From a virus, in IMG/VR virus record IMGVR_UViG_3300048583_000302, positions 1-49,817 of that record: a stretch of 49,817 nucleotides of DNA. The stretch is one strand, 5' to 3'. The position numbers and the translations under genes were made by a program. Positions 1 through 6,882 of the stretch are shown here, one piece after another. The first letter of the stretch is position 1. Every line of letters starts with the position of its first letter. The notes below the pieces were generated by a model that searched no databases, was not told where the DNA came from, and was given only the letters and a program-made list of their open reading frames with translations.

Positions 1-16
1 CGCCATCAAACAACCC

Positions 17-44
17 GGGGGGGGGTGCTCCCCCCCCCCCCCCC
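17..44. repeat. Poly-G / poly-C hairpin near the left end
   Basis: A run of nine G (17-25), the tetranucleotide TGCT and a run of fifteen C (30-44) can fold into a G9:C9 stem with a 4-base loop. No T-tract follows on either strand, so it is not a canonical intrinsic terminator. It lies upstream of the DNA polymerase gene. Homopolymers this long are error-prone in sequencing, so the exact lengths, and any frame read through them, are uncertain. Confidence 0.6.
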
Positions 45-138
45 GTCCCCAACCCCTGAACACGATGACGGAATCACCTGACCGGAGACCTGTTACCTAC
101 GTCCCCTCCTGTTGGCTGTCAATACCGGAAGATACCAG

Positions 139-2049
139 ATGACCCTTCTTACCCCTGCCCTTCGCAAACTCGGCATCGAGCGTGTCGCCACGATAGACTT
201 CGAGACCTTTTGGGATGTTGGCTACACCCTGTCGAAGCTCGACACCCGGGAATATGTCCGCGACGCGCGCTTCAAGGTGCATGGGTTCTCGCTGTCGGTC
301 GGCGACGGCCCGACGGCGTGGGCGGAGACGCTCGTCGAGCAACAGACCCTGCTGATGACGGTGGACTGGAGCACCACGGCGCTGCTCGCCACCAACACCA
401 AGTTCGACGGCACCATCCTCGCTGCCCGCTACGGCATCCGGCCGAAGCTGTGGCTCGATACCGTGCAGATGGCCAACGCCCACATCAAGCCCTTCACCAA
501 GCGCGCCAGCCTTGACGCGACCCATCGCTATCTGGCCAAGCTATACCCCGAGCGCAACCCGCCGCCCGTCAAGGCCAGCCAGACCGTGATGACCTTCAAG
601 GGCATCCGCGACTTGCCGCCCGACATGGCGCGCGTCGTCGCGTCCTACTGCGTGTCGGACAACAACCTCACCAAGTGGTGCGCGAGCATCCTGCTGCCGT
701 GGTTCACCGCGCAGGAACTGCTGGTCATGCACCAGACCACCGAAGCCTATGTCTCGCCAAAACTCCGTATTGATACGGAAATCCTTATGCAGCACGTCCG
801 GGATGAACGCGCCCGCAAGGACTCGCTGCTCGCCAAACTCGGGCTGACCTCAACGCAGCTTATGTCGAACACGCAGTTCGCCGCCCTTCTCGAAGCCAAG
901 GGCGTGGTGGCTCCGACCAAGGTGTCGCCGGTGACGGGCAACGTCACCTATGCCTTCGCCAAGACCGACCTCTCGTTCCTCGCCTTGCAGCACCATCCCG
1001 ACCCCGACGTGTCGATGCTCGTGCAGATACGCCTCGGTGTGAAATCCACTATCGAGGAGACCCGGGCGTCCAAGCTGCTCACCCTCGTCAACGACGACAC
1101 GGACACGCTGCCGGTGTCGCTCGCCTATCACTCCGCCGGAACGGGGCGCTTCGGCGGCTCCGGCGGCGTCAACCTCCAGAACCTCGGGCGCAAGTCGCCC
1201 ATCAGGCGCGCGCTCGTCGCGCCGCCCGGCCACACCCTCGTCGTCGCCGACGCCAGCCAGATTGAGGCGCGGGTGATGGCGTGGCTCGCCGGGGAACGCA
1301 TCGCAATGGACACATTCATCAGAGGTGAAGACCTCTACTCGAATGTCGGCAGCGTGATGTTCCGCACCAAAGTCAGCAAGGCCGAGACGCCGACGCTGCG
1401 CCAGCTTTCCAAGGTCGCCTGCCTCGCCTGCCAGTTCGCGCTGTCGGGCGGCGGGTTCTACCATCACGCCACACTGGCCGGGGAAAAAGTCACGCGGCTT
1501 GAGTCCTTCGACATCGTGGACAAATGGCGCATGGCCAACCCCGCCATCGTCAAGCTGTGGGGCAAACTCACCGGCATCATCGACTGGTGCTGCGCCGAAC
1601 AGCCGGACACCGAGCACGTCTTCAAGATGCTGCGGTTCGGCTATGACAAAAAGCGCAACGCCGTCTACATCACGCTGCCGACCGGGTTGCGCATCTGGTA
1701 TCCGAACCCGCATTTTGCCGAGCACAAGGGCCGCAGCGGGTGGGCCTTCAAGGCGGACAGCGAGACCAAGCCGACATTCCTGTCGCGCAACCTGCTTGCC
1801 AACAACGTCGTGCAGGCGCTCGCCCGCTCCATCACCATCGGCTTCCACGCCGCCCTGCTCCAGAGCAAATACAACCTGCGCTGGCACCTCACCGTCCACG
1901 ATGAACTGGTGTTCGTCGTCCCCGACCACCTTGCCCCGCGCGTCGTGGCGCTGGTGCAGAAGGTCATGCGAACCCCTCCGAACTGGTGGCTCGACCTTGT
2001 GCTGGACGCCGAGGTCAAGACCGCGACCCGCTATGGCGACGCCAAATAA
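139..2049 (+). CDS. Family A DNA polymerase with 3'-5' exonuclease domain
   Basis: Replicative phage DNA polymerase, 636 aa from the ATG at 139, which has GGAAG just upstream; an in-frame TTG at 112 is less likely. The N-terminal proofreading exonuclease shows DxE (D20, E22), NxxxD (N86, D90) and a YxxxD motif around residue 180. The polymerase domain shows motif A (DASQIEAR, D371), motif B with R and K425, and motif C (HDE, residues 587-589). No 5'-nuclease domain is present. Motif B reads RQLSKVACLAC, so the position equivalent to E. coli Pol I F762 is leucine (L429), as in one known subclass of phage PolA. A 12-bp palindrome of the dispersed family lies inside the gene (766-777). The gene heads the plus-strand replication block. 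Confidence 0.96.
   Translation: MTLLTPALRKLGIERVATIDFETFWDVGYTLSKLDTREYVRDARFKVHGFSLSVGDGPTAWAETLVEQQTLLMTVDWSTTALLATNTKFDGTILAARYGIRPKLWLDTVQMANAHIKPFTKRASLDATHRYLAKLYPERNPPPVKASQTVMTFKGIRDLPPDMARVVASYCVSDNNLTKWCASILLPWFTAQELLVMHQTTEAYVSPKLRIDTEILMQHVRDERARKDSLLAKLGLTSTQLMSNTQFAALLEAKGVVAPTKVSPVTGNVTYAFAKTDLSFLALQHHPDPDVSMLVQIRLGVKSTIEETRASKLLTLVNDDTDTLPVSLAYHSAGTGRFGGSGGVNLQNLGRKSPIRRALVAPPGHTLVVADASQIEARVMAWLAGERIAMDTFIRGEDLYSNVGSVMFRTKVSKAETPTLRQLSKVACLACQFALSGGGFYHHATLAGEKVTRLESFDIVDKWRMANPAIVKLWGKLTGIIDWCCAEQPDTEHVFKMLRFGYDKKRNAVYITLPTGLRIWYPNPHFAEHKGRSGWAFKADSETKPTFLSRNLLANNVVQALARSITIGFHAALLQSKYNLRWHLTVHDELVFVVPDHLAPRVVALVQKVMRTPPNWWLDLVLDAEVKTATRYGDAK
766..777. repeat. Dispersed palindrome CGTATTGATACG (intragenic)
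   Basis: One of 15 copies of CGTAT-NN-ATACG, with centre TG. It lies inside the DNA polymerase gene and is translated as part of KLRIDTE. Being intragenic, it resembles the stoperator placement of phage repressor sites rather than a promoter operator. Confidence 0.8.
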
Positions 2050-2050
2050 C

Positions 2051-2079
2051 TTGACTTAGCATACTTGTTATGCTAAGTT
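2051..2079 (+). promoter_or_regulatory. Candidate promoter with inverted-repeat operator
   Basis: A perfect 10-bp inverted repeat (ACTTAGCATA at 2054-2063 and its complement at 2069-2078, 5-bp spacer) starts right after the polymerase stop. It overlaps a possible sigma70 promoter: TTGACT at 2051-2056, 17-bp spacer and a weak -10 TAAGTT at 2074-2079. The next gene encodes a ribbon-helix-helix protein, so autorepression is a natural reading. The inverted repeat is certain. The promoter and operator roles are inferred. Confidence 0.6.
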
Positions 2080-2108
2080 ACACCATCAACAGAGAAAGGA
2101 ACTTCCTC

Positions 2109-2327
2109 GTGACCCCTCGCAAACGCTCCCCCCAACCGCGCAACACCCTGTCCGCCAAGGTGCTGCGCCCCGAGACAAGCCGTGAACGCATGTCGCTGGT
2201 TATGCCGACTTCGCTCATGCAGACCCTTCTGGAAGTCGCCGCTGCCGAACAGCGCACCTTGTCTGCGACCGTGCTCGTGCTGCTGCGCGAAGCCCTCGAC
2301 ACCCGGGAACTTGCCGCTCCCCAATAA
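2109..2327 (+). CDS. Ribbon-helix-helix (CopG/Arc-like) DNA-binding protein
   Basis: 72-aa protein from a GTG at 2109 with AGAAAGGAA 8 bp upstream; an upstream ATG at 2070 lies inside the operator and lacks a ribosome binding site. After a basic N-terminal arm, a short strand (RMSLVMP, about residues 27-33) leads into two helices separated by a turn (SLMQTLLEVAAAEQ and LSATVLVLLREAL). This is the RHH fold layout of dimeric Arc/CopG/MetJ repressors. The inverted repeat at 2054-2078 is the obvious candidate operator. A copy of the dispersed palindrome lies 10 bp after the stop. It is a candidate regulator of the small-gene operon that follows. The family call comes from pattern only. Confidence 0.65.
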   Translation: MTPRKRSPQPRNTLSAKVLRPETSRERMSLVMPTSLMQTLLEVAAAEQRTLSATVLVLLREALDTRELAAPQ

Positions 2328-2336
2328 ATCCACCGC

Positions 2337-2348
2337 CGTATTAATACG
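2337..2348. promoter_or_regulatory. Dispersed palindrome CGTATTAATACG
   Basis: Intergenic copy, with a 16-bp extended palindrome (2335-2350). It sits between the RHH gene and the gene starting at 2388, about 40 bp from that start codon. It is followed by a C-rich leader ending in CCCCCGACCGGAGA (2367-2380), which is repeated exactly after the copy at 24982. Probable operator or promoter element for the small-gene operon. Confidence 0.8.
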
Positions 2349-2387
2349 GCCGCTACCCCAACCCCACCCCCGACCGGAGATACCCCC

Positions 2388-2765
2388 ATGATGACCCCTC
2401 TTTCCGAAGAAACCCTCGACGCCATCGCCGCCTGCGGCTTTGCCGTCTACCAGAACACTGACCCGCACTGGCGCTCCTACGCCTTCTTCACCGACGGAAA
2501 CCACATCGGGTATCTGCAACCCGGCTGGTTTGGCGGTGTCGATATTTCGACTGTCCACATGCCGAACCCGCGCAGCGGCACCGGCTTTGGTATGGGGCCT
2601 GTCGAGCGCATCAACCGCGAAGACCTGTCGCTGGCTTTCGTGTTGGCACCCCATTGGGCTGACCGCGACAGCGTTGTGTCGGTTCGCAAGTGGGCCAGCA
2701 TCGACGCCATGATAGCAAGTAACCACAAGAATCTGGTCAAGGTTCGTGAAGGGGTGGTGGCATGA
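2388..2765 (+). CDS. Conserved phage protein of unknown function
   Basis: 125 aa from the ATG at 2388, 8 bp after GGAGA. It has an aromatic-rich core: YAFFTDGNHIGY, then DISTVHMPNP and GTGFG. The arrangement of a TDG..IGY strand, STVH.P and GTGF recurs in small early proteins of other phages, but I know no assigned function. No signal peptide, membrane segment or metal ligands are obvious. It is the first gene of a tightly packed operon: its stop overlaps the start of the next gene by ATGA, implying translational coupling. The palindrome at 2337-2348 lies in its leader. Confidence 0.8.
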   Translation: MMTPLSEETLDAIAACGFAVYQNTDPHWRSYAFFTDGNHIGYLQPGWFGGVDISTVHMPNPRSGTGFGMGPVERINREDLSLAFVLAPHWADRDSVVSVRKWASIDAMIASNHKNLVKVREGVVA

Positions 2766-3220
2766 CAACCCATCTTCCTACCATCCCCCCACGCATTGCC
2801 CGCGCCATCCGCCTCGCTGCCGAGGCGATGTTCCCGACCCTCGTGCCGCGCGTCAGCGTCCCCAACTGCGAAACCGAAATGACCCTGCCGCTGCTGCGCG
2901 GGCTGATAGTCACCGGCATCGTCCATACCCACAGCGATGGCTGCTGGCGCTATAGCCCCTTCGGCCCCGACGGCACGGTCTATATCGGCGACCTGACCAA
3001 GCTGTTCCCCCGCTATGCCGACTGCGGCGGCGGCTACAGGGTGTGGGCCGACCCGGAGTCCGGCATCTATCTGCGCCGCTTTGGTGATGGCACGTCCGGC
3101 GCGAACATATGGGACGCACCGGTGATGGCGCTGGCGTGGCAGCGTTGTGGCCCGCGCAACAAGGGCGAGGATACGCAGCGCGAGTTCCTGCGGGTGACGT
3201 TCGCGGGAGAGGGGAAATGA
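2762..3220 (+). CDS. Hypothetical protein (operon member)
   Basis: 152 aa, starting in an ATGA overlap with the preceding stop. The N-terminal 45 residues are helical and proline-bounded. The middle is aromatic and glycine-rich (HSDGCWRYSPFGPDGTVYIGD) and the C-terminus is basic. It has four scattered cysteines but no CxxC pair, so a zinc site is not indicated. I do not recognise the family. Its stop overlaps the next start (ATGA), so it belongs to the same coupled transcript. Confidence 0.75.
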   Translation: MTTHLPTIPPRIARAIRLAAEAMFPTLVPRVSVPNCETEMTLPLLRGLIVTGIVHTHSDGCWRYSPFGPDGTVYIGDLTKLFPRYADCGGGYRVWADPESGIYLRRFGDGTSGANIWDAPVMALAWQRCGPRNKGEDTQREFLRVTFAGEGK

Positions 3221-3606
3221 GCGACACCCCCCGACCCGCCATCGGCGACCAGTGGTATCGTATCGAGGACAGGCGGTTCTCCATCGCCGACGACTATGGC
3301 GACCACGCCTACACCGACTATGACGCCGCCATCCGGGTGCTCACTGTCACCAAGGTCACACCGAAAGGTGTGAAGGTGAAGTTCGGCACCATCGGCACTA
3401 CGCACTTCATTCTCGACAGCGCGAACCGCAAGTTCGCCTGCCCGACCGTGGCGCTGGCGCTGGAGAGTTACCAAGCCCGCAAGCGCCGCCAAATCCATAT
3501 CTATCAGGCCCGCATCGACGGCATCAAACTCATGTTGCAGGCTGCCGAGAGCCACGTCGAACGACACCACCGCAACCTCCGCACGAAGGATAACCCCGTT
3601 GGCTGA
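3217..3606 (+). CDS. Hypothetical protein
   Basis: 129 aa from the ATG at 3217, preceded by GGAGAGGGGAA. The first 70 residues alternate short strands (GDQWYRIED, RVLTVTKVTPKGVKVKFG, THFILDS), as in small beta-barrels. The last 50 are a charged amphipathic helix (ALESYQARKRRQIHIYQARI). Barrel plus helix would suit a nucleic-acid or protein adaptor, but this is shape-reading only. It overlaps both neighbours, within the small-gene operon. Confidence 0.7.
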   Translation: MSDTPRPAIGDQWYRIEDRRFSIADDYGDHAYTDYDAAIRVLTVTKVTPKGVKVKFGTIGTTHFILDSANRKFACPTVALALESYQARKRRQIHIYQARIDGIKLMLQAAESHVERHHRNLRTKDNPVG

Positions 3607-3790
3607 CAAGACCCCCCAACAACGCCGCGCCCGCGCCTTGCAGCGCATCAGGGCGTTCGAACATGCCCATGACTGCTACTTGTTCCGGGGTGCCGGAAAC
3701 CCCGACCACATCCCCGCCATAGAGGCGCGGTTCGAGGCGGCGCGCGAGCGCCTGATAGGTCATCTGATGAACGGAGACGCCCTGCTGTGA
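3599..3790 (+). CDS. Small basic hypothetical protein
   Basis: 63 aa, starting with TTG at 3599, with GAAGGA 8 bp upstream; it overlaps the previous gene by 8 bp. It is mostly helical and basic (QQRRARALQRIRAFEHAHD, then ARFEAARERLIGHLMNGD). No known motif. The unusual start codon is supported by the Shine-Dalgarno position and by the overlap style of this operon. Confidence 0.6.
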   Translation: MADKTPQQRRARALQRIRAFEHAHDCYLFRGAGNPDHIPAIEARFEAARERLIGHLMNGDALL

Positions 3791-4017
3791 CTTTCACCAA
3801 CCCCCACCGCGACTATCCCGTCCACACACCGAGTCCGCACAAGCACCAACTTGGCTATGCGTCGTGCGGGGTGCGGCTGTCCCGTGTCGCGCACACAAGG
3901 GATGCTCACCACATCACCTGCCCGAAATGCGCTCGCAGCGTTGTGGTCGAGGGCAAGCACGACAGTATCGGCGGCGGCTTCGATGGCAGTTATGGACAGA
4001 CCGGGGGCAACGAATGA
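3787..4017 (+). CDS. Small hypothetical protein with possible zinc site
   Basis: 76 aa from a GTG at 3787, which overlaps the previous TGA and has GGAG upstream. A cysteine-histidine cluster (C27, H36/H41/H42, then CPKC near residues 45-48) could bind one zinc ion. The C-terminus is a Gly/Asp/Ser tail. Function unknown. Coupled to both neighbours by overlapping stop and start codons. Confidence 0.6.
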   Translation: MTFTNPHRDYPVHTPSPHKHQLGYASCGVRLSRVAHTRDAHHITCPKCARSVVVEGKHDSIGGGFDGSYGQTGGNE

Positions 4018-4388
4018 CCCTCACCACCACATTCGCCATCCTCGCCGCCCTGTTGGGCGGCGGAGTAACGGCCAAGGTTATCCTCAAGGCGTATCTGCAA
4101 AAGGTCGATGCGGATTCCCGCGACGCCGAGCCGTGGGTGAGCCTTGTAGTCTGGCAAACCGACTTCTATTTCATCAACGAGCCGGAGCACAAGTATGTCG
4201 TCACCGCCGAAGCCCTTACCCGCAACGGCGAGCGCCGGGTGCTATTAATACACCCCCCGCAGATACCCGAGGAGCGCATCAAGCGCGACTGGCGACCATA
4301 CCAACACCTGCTGCTGTGGCGACAAGGCGGCAGCCTGCCGCCGGAGCCAAAAGCGAAAGCCCAAAAACCGGAGAACCCTGATGGCTGA
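4014..4388 (+). CDS. Single-pass membrane protein, unknown function
   Basis: 124 aa from an ATG at 4014 in an ATGA overlap. Residues 3-23 form one hydrophobic segment rich in Ala and Gly (FAILAALLGGGVTAKVIL). About 80 mostly soluble residues follow, with strands (WVSLVVWQTDFYFIN, KYVVTAEAL, RRVLLIHPP) and a Lys/Pro-rich tail. The C-terminal domain is probably cytoplasmic, given its positive charges, but topology is not certain. The degenerate palindrome-like sequence GCTATTAATACA lies inside (4241-4252). Early phage membrane proteins often modify host entry or division; nothing specific is shown here. Confidence 0.65.
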   Translation: MTLTTTFAILAALLGGGVTAKVILKAYLQKVDADSRDAEPWVSLVVWQTDFYFINEPEHKYVVTAEALTRNGERRVLLIHPPQIPEERIKRDWRPYQHLLLWRQGGSLPPEPKAKAQKPENPDG

Positions 4389-4596
4389 CAAGACCCCTTA
4401 CCCCCACCCCTACATGACCTTCGCCGAAAAGGTCGCTCACGTTCGCAACACACAAGCAATCTCGATGCAGAACGCCGCCGATATTGTCCGGCGTGAGGAG
4501 TTCGAGGAGCGCATCTGGCGCTGCGACACGCTGCACGACTTGCAGTCGGCGCTTGTGGAAATACTGCCCTTCATCAAGTTCCGGGAGCAAGGCTGA
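4381..4596 (+). CDS. Small helical hypothetical protein
   Basis: 71 aa from an ATG at 4381 with GGAGA upstream, overlapping the previous gene by 8 bp. After a Pro/Tyr-rich N-terminus the protein is predicted all-helical (FAEKVAHVRNTQAISMQNAADIV, then EEFEERIWRCDTLHDLQSALVEIL). Unknown family. Its TGA overlaps the next ATG. Confidence 0.65.
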   Translation: MADKTPYPHPYMTFAEKVAHVRNTQAISMQNAADIVRREEFEERIWRCDTLHDLQSALVEILPFIKFREQG

Positions 4597-5585
4597 TGCT
4601 CAATCTCGCTGACGTGGCTTCCTGCAAGGAAGCATACCCCAAACCCACCGACGACGTTTCGCACCTTGTTCGCCGGGCGCATAAGCTGGTGCTGCCAACG
4701 GAGACCCTGCACCTTGTCCAGCATATGCGGAGCCAGATGCCCAAGGTGATGAACGACCTGCGGCGCATGGCACGGCCCTGCTACCCGCTGATGTTCGTCG
4801 AGGCCGACCTTGCCGAATACAACCGCTCGGTTGGCAACAAACCAACGCCCGACCAAGAGGGCGCGCGCACAGGTATCCTGATTGTCGACTACCCCGAAAC
4901 CGAGTCGTTCCAGCTTTATGTCATCGACAGCACAGGGGCGCTGACCCGCTCCTGCAAGGTGCTGAACTGGCCGCTGCGCTACAACGTCACCTATGGCGCG
5001 GGCGCGCACGAAATGTCGCCCGTCGGTGTGCCATTGAAAGTCGAGCAACTGCTGTGGGGCTATGGCAACGACATCGCCATCGGGCAACTGCACCGCACCG
5101 CATGGGCTGAACCCGACGCGCGGGTGCCGATGGACTTGGGCGTGGCGGCGCTGCGGGAGACACAGGGCGTCCTGCGCTATGCCTGCGCCATCCTCGCGCT
5201 GCTGAACGGCCCGGCGACCCTTCACGCGCCCTCTGCGCCCTTGTCCCGCAACACCCTGCTGTTCCAGCGCCCCCGCAAGGTCAGCACCCCGCTCATTATC
5301 CGCGTCGAGGTGCCGAAGCGCGTGAAGAACCCCGGTGACTATGCCCTCAAGGCCGCGCGGGAAGGCACGAGGAAGCGTTTGCACGAGGTGCGCGGCCATT
5401 ACCGCCACACGACCCGCCTGCCGCTCTCTGCACACGGCCCTGACAGCCGGTGGGAGCCATGCGACGGCGGCTGGCGGTTGTGGATTGCCAACCACGAGCG
5501 CGGCGACGAAAGTCTCGGCGACCTTCGCGGGCGCATTACGGTTCCTGTCGTCCCTCACCACAAGACCCAAGGAGAAGCCCCATGA
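4596..5585 (+). CDS. Conserved phage protein of unknown function
   Basis: 329 aa from an ATG in a TGATG overlap. The N-terminal two thirds are alpha/beta with several aromatic strands (GILIVDYP, FQLYVIDS). The C-terminal part has a basic-histidine cluster (RKRLHEVRGHYRHTTR), then WIANHERGDESLGD and RGRITVPV. The HEVRGHYRH...H.RGD arrangement recurs in phage proteins encoded near replication genes; I know no function for it. Its position directly before the nuclease genes suggests a DNA-metabolism accessory role (inference). Confidence 0.75.
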   Translation: MLNLADVASCKEAYPKPTDDVSHLVRRAHKLVLPTETLHLVQHMRSQMPKVMNDLRRMARPCYPLMFVEADLAEYNRSVGNKPTPDQEGARTGILIVDYPETESFQLYVIDSTGALTRSCKVLNWPLRYNVTYGAGAHEMSPVGVPLKVEQLLWGYGNDIAIGQLHRTAWAEPDARVPMDLGVAALRETQGVLRYACAILALLNGPATLHAPSAPLSRNTLLFQRPRKVSTPLIIRVEVPKRVKNPGDYALKAAREGTRKRLHEVRGHYRHTTRLPLSAHGPDSRWEPCDGGWRLWIANHERGDESLGDLRGRITVPVVPHHKTQGEAP

Positions 5586-5890
5586 GCACGTCCGGCCCCT
5601 TACCCCTCGACCCGCACCGCATCGTGCTCACCGAGCCGCTCTGCCCGTTCACGGTGGCAAAACTGCTGGAAGCGGCGTTCGCCGACGGCGCGGCGCGCGG
5701 GCAACTGCACTCACACGCCCGCGACCCCGCCACCATGTTCTTGGAGTCCGGCGTGGCACAGGCGCGTTTGCCCGGCAGCGCCACGGCGGTCATCATCGCC
5801 CGGCTGGAGCGCATGGCGCTGCGACCCCCTGCGCCAGCCGCCCGGCGGGACACTATCGCCATCCTCACCAAAGCCCTAAAGGAATCCTGA
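5582..5890 (+). CDS. Hypothetical protein
   Basis: 102 aa from an ATG at 5582 (AAGGAGAA upstream; overlaps the previous stop). Helical and alanine-rich, with no cysteine and no recognisable motif. The C-terminus (RRDTIAILTKALKES) overlaps the start of the nuclease gene by TGATG, so the two are translationally coupled. Confidence 0.65.
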   Translation: MSTSGPLPLDPHRIVLTEPLCPFTVAKLLEAAFADGAARGQLHSHARDPATMFLESGVAQARLPGSATAVIIARLERMALRPPAPAARRDTIAILTKALKES

Positions 5891-6570
5891 TGTCCCTTCC
5901 TACTCGCTACATCCCGTGGTCGCCTTCCGGCCTCAAAGGCTTCGAGACCTGCGCCCGGCAGTTCTATGCGCTGCGCGTGTCGAAGACCGCCACGGATACC
6001 CCGGGGGCGGCAGCACAGTTCGGCGTCTACGGGCACAAGGCGTTCGAGGAAGCCGTCCGCGACAACACTCCCCTGCCGCTAGACCTCAAAGTCTATGCCC
6101 CCCTTGTCGAGCGCATCAAGGCCCTGCCGGGGGAGAAGTTCGCCGAGTTGCAGATGGGCGTCCGGGAAGACTGGTCGCCCTGCGCCTTCGATGACCCCGA
6201 GGCGTGGCATCGGGGCATTATCGACCTGCTCGTCATCAACGGCGCACAGGCAGGCATCATCGACTACAAGTTCGGCAAGCCGCACCGGGACATGACGCAG
6301 CTTCTGGCCAACGCCACGTGCGTGTTTGCCGCGCACCCCAAGGTGAAGGTCATCGACACCCGATACTGGTGGATTGCGCACGGGGGGCACACGACTCCCC
6401 TTCGCGTTCATCGCGGCGACCTGCCGGTCATTCACGCCAAGCTGCGCAACCGGGTGGCTCGTATTGATACGGCGTTCCAACGGAACAGCTTCCCCCCTAG
6501 TCCGTCGGGACTCTGCAAGAAACACTGCACGGTGTTCGACTGCGAGTTCAACGGCCGCAAGAAAGCCTAG
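5890..6570 (+). CDS. PD-(D/E)XK exonuclease, Cas4/RecB-like
   Basis: 226 aa, from an ATG overlapping the previous TGA, with AAAGGAA upstream. The layout is that of RecB/Cas4-type nucleases: an N-terminal SGLKGFETCARQF helix, GVYGHKAFEEA (the general G..vH..lE element, about residues 47-57), then GIIDLLV and IIDYKFGK with the catalytic D-x-K near residue 127. One cysteine near the N-terminus (C21) and three at the C-terminus (C209, C213, C218) mimic the Cas4/AddB iron-sulphur arrangement, though spacing is C-x3-C-x4-C rather than the usual C-x2-C-x5-C. Probably processes DNA ends in recombination-dependent replication. A dispersed palindrome lies inside (6460-6471). Confidence 0.85.
   Translation: MSLPTRYIPWSPSGLKGFETCARQFYALRVSKTATDTPGAAAQFGVYGHKAFEEAVRDNTPLPLDLKVYAPLVERIKALPGEKFAELQMGVREDWSPCAFDDPEAWHRGIIDLLVINGAQAGIIDYKFGKPHRDMTQLLANATCVFAAHPKVKVIDTRYWWIAHGGHTTPLRVHRGDLPVIHAKLRNRVARIDTAFQRNSFPPSPSGLCKKHCTVFDCEFNGRKKA
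6460..6471. repeat. Dispersed palindrome CGTATTGATACG (intragenic)
   Basis: Intact half-sites with centre TG, within the Cas4/RecB-like nuclease gene about 100 bp before its stop. No start codon lies close downstream except the VRR-NUC gene 124 bp away. Confidence 0.75.
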
Positions 6571-6594
6571 ATTGACAACGAATAGGAGTTGACA

Positions 6595-6882
6595 GTGGCC
6601 ACGCCCGAAGGTAAAGTTAAGTCCGTTGTCAAGAAACTGCTTGCCGACGCGGGGGCTTACCAGTTTTGGCCGGTGCAATCCGGCTATGGTTCGTTCACAG
6701 TAGATTGCCTAGGTTGTCACAAAGGGTCGGCGTTCGCCATCGAGACGAAGGCCCCGGGGAAGAAAGCCAGCGAGCGCCAGCTTGCGACTCTCGACGAGAT
6801 TACCGAGGCAGGCGGGAAGACGTTCATCATCGACGGCAACATGAAGGATTTGGAAGCATGGCTCTCGCGGCCGACCAACTGA
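6595..6882 (+). CDS. VRR-NUC domain nuclease
   Basis: 95 aa from a GTG at 6595, six bases after AGGAG; an in-frame TTG at 6589 abuts the Shine-Dalgarno and is unlikely. It carries the minimal VRR-NUC pattern of the PD-(D/E)XK superfamily: a helix with conserved basic residues, SGYGSFTVDCLG (catalytic D), FAIETKAPG (E-x-K) and a glutamine helix (ASERQLATLDEI). Stand-alone VRR-NUC proteins are frequent in phages beside SNF2-type helicases, and here the genes overlap by 25 bp. Proposed role: structure-specific cleavage, together with the helicase, during recombination or replication. Confidence 0.88.
   Translation: MATPEGKVKSVVKKLLADAGAYQFWPVQSGYGSFTVDCLGCHKGSAFAIETKAPGKKASERQLATLDEITEAGGKTFIIDGNMKDLEAWLSRPTN

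Noticed and set aside
4241-4252. GCTATTAATACA, looking like a further dispersed palindrome
   Set aside because: The outer bases of both half-sites are wrong (9 of 12 matches); counted only as a degenerate look-alike.
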